A stretch of DNA of 10,578 nucleotides from Hemicentrotus pulcherrimus (taxonomy: Eukaryota > Echinodermata > Echinoidea > Camarodonta > Strongylocentrotidae). Below, piece by piece: positions 8,451-10,578 of this stretch (the first letter of the stretch is position 1; every line of letters begins with the position of its first letter). The DNA is taken from assembly GCA_003118195.1 (NCBI GenBank), contig BEXV01001946.1:43863-54440 (forward strand), written 5' to 3'. The notes beneath the pieces were generated by a model. The model ran no database searches and had not been told where the DNA came from. It was given only the letters and a program-made list of their open reading frames with translations. The position numbers and the translations under genes are program-made.

Positions 8451-8897
8451 AGAGAGAGAGAAAAATGAAGAAGTAAAACTGAACATAATTCTAGTGGCTC
8501 ATAACTGATTATATGAAAACTGATCTTCTTTTGCAAACAATCCTTTCCTTCCATTATCGTATATTGAGTCAAACCTTATTTGTGATTTTAACAAGTATAT
8601 CAATGATCATACAAACATAGATGTATAGACCTACTTCGTGTTTAAGGTGTGTAATATAGGTAAAAGTGAAGAAGGCGGTGGCATGCTGGCAAAAGCATTA
8701 CGAATAAACATCAACCTGCTGAAATTGGGTGGATCTTATTTTCAAACATTTGTGTTTAAAAATGAAAAGTAAAAAAACTCAAATGTATTAGATCTGTCTT
8801 AGTTTTCTTCAGATATGATGGTCATGATCTACTATATATTCTCTCTTCTAGGGGGTAGAATTTAGCATGGTTGTGCATAATTATAGGAGGGAAGTAC
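8399..8897 (-). other. Candidate intron of the minus-strand gene, 499 bases
   Basis: On the minus strand this stretch begins GAG|gtactt (gt at 8897-8896, a moderate donor) and ends with a CT-rich tract and cag at 8401-8399. Phase 0 matches on both sides. The rest is AT-rich without coding signal. If the donor is not used, the upstream frame runs on for 11 residues (VLPSYNYAQPC) to a stop at 8862, giving an alternative end. Confidence 0.5.
8415..8460. repeat. (GA)n microsatellite serving as polypyrimidine tract
   Basis: Two blocks of GA repeats are split by 'gggc'. On the minus strand this is a (CT)n run of about 46 bases ending roughly 15 bases before the cag acceptor of the terminal exon at 8398. 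It would therefore act as the polypyrimidine tract of that splice site. Such tracts change length readily. Confidence 0.9.
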
Positions 8898-9248
8898 CTC
8901 TGCGGGAGTTTGGTTGACTTCTATAAATCGTGCAAGCACTTCAAACATGGTCTCAGAGCTAACGGAAGAGAATGCGCTCTCTTCGGGTGCCTTTGCGGTA
9001 GTTTTGATGACCTCTATCGGTCGTTCGTTTGATCCAAAGGAGGAGTCATCGAAAGAGAATAGACTCTCTTCGGGTGCCTTTGCGGTAGTTTGGATGACTT
9101 CTGTCGGCCGTACGTAAGATTCAAACAATGAGGAGTCATCGAAAGAGAATGGACTTTCTTCGGGTGCCTTTGCGGTAGTTTTGATGACTTCTGTCGGTCG
9201 TACGTTTGATCCAAAGGAGGAGTCATCGAAAGAGAATGGACTCTCTTC
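8898..9248 (-). repeat. Tandem repeat array, 87/90/87/87 bp units
   Basis: This is the DNA-level view of the repeat exon. Units 1 to 3 (9248-9162, 9161-9072, 9071-8985) are highly similar, for example sharing cgggtgcctttgcggtagtt on the + strand, whereas unit 4 (8984-8898) is strongly diverged in its first two thirds. The 90-bp unit differs by a 3-bp insertion (SSLFESY against SSFGSN). The gradient suggests that recent duplications occurred at the 5' side (gene sense) from an older unit at the 3' side. Confidence 0.9.
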
Positions 9249-9308
9249 GGATGGGGTCTGCTCAGGCTGTGGTACGAGGGAACTCCAGGAAGGACCAGCT
9301 TCATAGAT
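8898..9308 (-). CDS. Candidate exon with four 29-30 residue acidic/Ser repeats
   Basis: This exon codes 137 residues in phase 0, after a good minus-strand acceptor (ctttatcttccgctgccctt tcacaacag, AG at 9310-9309). Residues 1-20 are IYEAGPSWSSLVPQPEQTPS. Four tandem units follow: EESPFSFDDSS-FGSN, VRPTEVIKTTAKAP (29 aa, 9248-9162), a 30-aa copy (9161-9072), a 29-aa copy (9071-8985) and a diverged 29-aa copy (8984-8898) ending QTPAE. The one length change is exactly one codon, so the frame survives, which favours coding over neutral satellite DNA. Units are rich in E, D, S, T and P, with no cysteines; they look disordered and phosphorylatable (SFDDSS). No known domain recognised. A TTG at 9344 is only intron sequence, not a start. 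It sits between the TSR exon and the tail exon on the same strand with compatible phases. Confidence 0.6.
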
Positions 9309-10204
9309 CTGTTGTGAAAGGGCAGCGGAAGATAAAGTGTACAAGGAAAATTGGTTGGGCTTGACTCAAACTTAATCAACCTGTCTATATAACCATCCTG
9401 TCGTAATTCAGATGTGTAATTCACCGACTACCAATATTGTTACGAGCAGATACTACGGACTTGAACTGCGGAACAAAACATGTAAGCGAAGTTGCAGCTT
9501 AAAGAATTATAGGAGATGAATTTCATGATCTTTTCGAACGCCCGAGAATGGAAACTTTAAAGGTAATACAAAGTTTTGGGACATTTTGAAAATTGAGTGG
9601 ATATTCGCTTCGGAATGATAGCTACATCCAGATCACCTCGGAAGTGATAGTTTGTCCCATCACCTTCACCAAAAGTAATTATTTGCTTAGTGTAACAAAC
9701 TTTTTTCCTCCCATCAATGATGGGTGAAACTATGTTTCATCACGTGATTAACTTTTGACCAACCGTAGAGCAAGATTCTTAGTATGTACAATATAAAGTG
9801 TAATACATTCTTTATGGACTACAAGTTTGAGAGATCCCCCCCCCCATAAATTAGCTACGAAATGTAGCGACTCTTATTACCTATACATACAGCTGGCACA
9901 CTATAATCATACTTCCTTGTTCAAGAAAATTCACCTTTGACTATACCAATGGACTTTGCAGTATTTCATTGCACACCCATTATCAAATCTCAACAAATGG
10001 GAAATCAATCAAACGAGAAGTAGAAACCAGGAATACACAATGAATCAAAACAGAATAGCATATCATAATCATATCATGTCATGTTTCTTAATGATATTGC
10101 CAGTAGTACTTCATCAATACATCATTAATGTCAAAATGTGTATTTGCCCCCACCTCATGTCCTAATCCCTCCTCCATTTGGAATGGGACAAAAGTCGATC
10201 TTAC
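9309..10204 (-). other. Candidate intron of the minus-strand gene, 896 bases
   Basis: On the minus strand this begins with gtaaga (10204) and ends at AG 9310-9309. I read the minus strand in all frames for a membrane-spanning exon and found none. The stretch holds a 10-base C run (9836-9845), a short perfect palindrome cccatca-a-tgatggg (9710-9724), and AT-rich DNA. A tiny segment at about 9465-9430 has splice-like edges but no supportable reading frame. Confidence 0.45.
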
Positions 10205-10389
10205 CCTATCGTCACGTGGACACGAGGCTGGGACCCGGCACCGGATCGTTTTCGATGATGGCCCAATGCAGTTTCTACCTCTCCTGGCAGGGGCCGGGTT
10301 GTCGCAGGTCCTGATCTGATTTCGAGTACTATATCCACATGTAGAGGAGCAGGGGGTAGAATCTCTCCATGCGCTCCAGCCCCCGTGAA
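10205..10389 (-). CDS. Thrombospondin type-1 repeat (TSR) exon, partial gene
   Basis: This exon codes 61 full codons after two bases of a split codon (phase 1 start). It reads HGGWSAWRDSTPCSSTCGYS, then TRNQIRTCDNPAPARRGRNC, then IGPSSKTIRCRVPASCP and RDDR. It has the TSR hallmarks: the W-x-x-W pair at residues 4 and 7, CSSTCG, and six cysteines at 13, 17, 28, 40, 50 and 56 spaced as in three-disulfide TSRs. WSAW is a C-mannosylation pattern and C-x-x-T-C an O-fucosylation pattern. TSRs are extracellular adhesion and matrix-binding modules, usually exported. The acceptor is gtttttgtcatcag (AG at 10391-10390); the donor AGG|gtaaga is at 10204. Upstream exons lie beyond the right edge, so the protein's overall type is unknown. 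If the donor is skipped the frame runs on to a stop at 10088, giving an alternative C-terminus. Confidence 0.85.
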
Positions 10390-10578
10390 CTGATGACAAA
10401 AACCGGAAACTGGATCACTGGATTTATTAATCTATTAATGTTTATTTACTTCAATCTAATCTTTTGTCCGGGTAGCCCATTCACCAACAACCAGGGGCGG
10501 CGATCCCGGGAGGGAGAACGAGGGGCCGGACACCTCCCCCATCTATTTGTTTTAGAAGGAGATCGTCCCCCCCCCCCC
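10390..10578 (-). other. Upstream intron of the TSR gene with GC-rich dispersed repeat
   Basis: This is the intron left of the TSR exon in gene sense, running off the window. From about 10490 the composition changes sharply to GC-rich: ccaggggcggcgatcccggg, agggagaacgaggggccgga and cacctcccccatctatttgt. This resembles a common short dispersed repeat in sea urchin and other marine genomes that begins 'ggggcggcgat'. The window ends in a run of 12 C (10567-10578). Confidence 0.5.

Noticed and set aside
8898..9248. CRISPR array or bacterial repeat locus
   Set aside because: The units are adjacent 87-90 bp copies with no unique spacers, and the window has introns; it is a eukaryotic coding repeat.
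8862..9344. A stand-alone 160-codon gene starting at 9344
   Set aside because: The first codon is TTG, and the bases up to 9309 form a pyrimidine-rich splice acceptor; an internal exon is the better reading.
8914..9424. Other-frame open frames over the tandem repeat (+ strand 8914-9117, minus strand 9424-9014)
   Set aside because: The repeat period is a multiple of three, so any frame without a stop in one unit stays open; only the 9308-8898 frame has good splice sites and compatible phases.
9430..9465. Tiny minus-strand exon between ttccgcag and gtagtc
   Set aside because: About 37 bases, a weak donor, and no phase that fits the neighbouring exons.

Overview
This is animal nuclear DNA, AT-rich and intron-containing, with small split exons at GT/AG boundaries, microsatellites and several short inverted-repeat transposon relics. 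The intergenic texture and the two protein families fit a marine deuterostome, most likely an echinoid (sea urchin). That assignment is inferred from style and not proven. There is no sign of bacterial or viral gene organisation.

Left third, + strand (699-3171): the last three coding exons of GET3/TRC40 (ASNA1), the ATPase that targets tail-anchored proteins to the ER. The exons are 699-806, 2329-2535 and 3022-3171, all joined in phase 0. They encode the C-terminal 154 residues, with the family CxxC zinc motif and the conserved HEVRG block before a divergent tail. The 5' half, including the P-loop, lies left of the window. A candidate ATTAAA poly(A) signal lies about 80 bases after the stop.

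Middle (3172-8263): about 5 kb with no supportable coding exon. It holds at least five different short terminal-inverted-repeat elements (MITE-like, roughly 80-190 bp), an (AAT)n tract, a fragment of a dispersed repeat carrying 'tagcgctt...gtgcttta', and many copies of the palindromes TACATGTA and TACCGGTA.

Right third, - strand (10389 down to 8264): three candidate exons of a second gene, convergent with GET3. Read in gene order they are a thrombospondin type-1 repeat (TSR) exon (10389-10205), an exon carrying four in-frame copies of a 29-30 residue acidic/serine-rich repeat (9308-8898), and a short terminal exon (8398-8264) with an I-x-Y-x-x-V tyrosine motif. The phases of the last two junctions agree (all phase 0), so a single gene model is plausible, but the linkage is inferred. 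Its 5' part runs off the right edge, where the window ends in a GC-rich dispersed repeat and a 12-base C run.

The two genes have no evident functional connection. I see no clearly new multi-gene system. The most unusual things are the tandem-repeat exon, whose donor coincides with a repeat boundary, and the strong excess of two palindromic octamers in the non-coding DNA.
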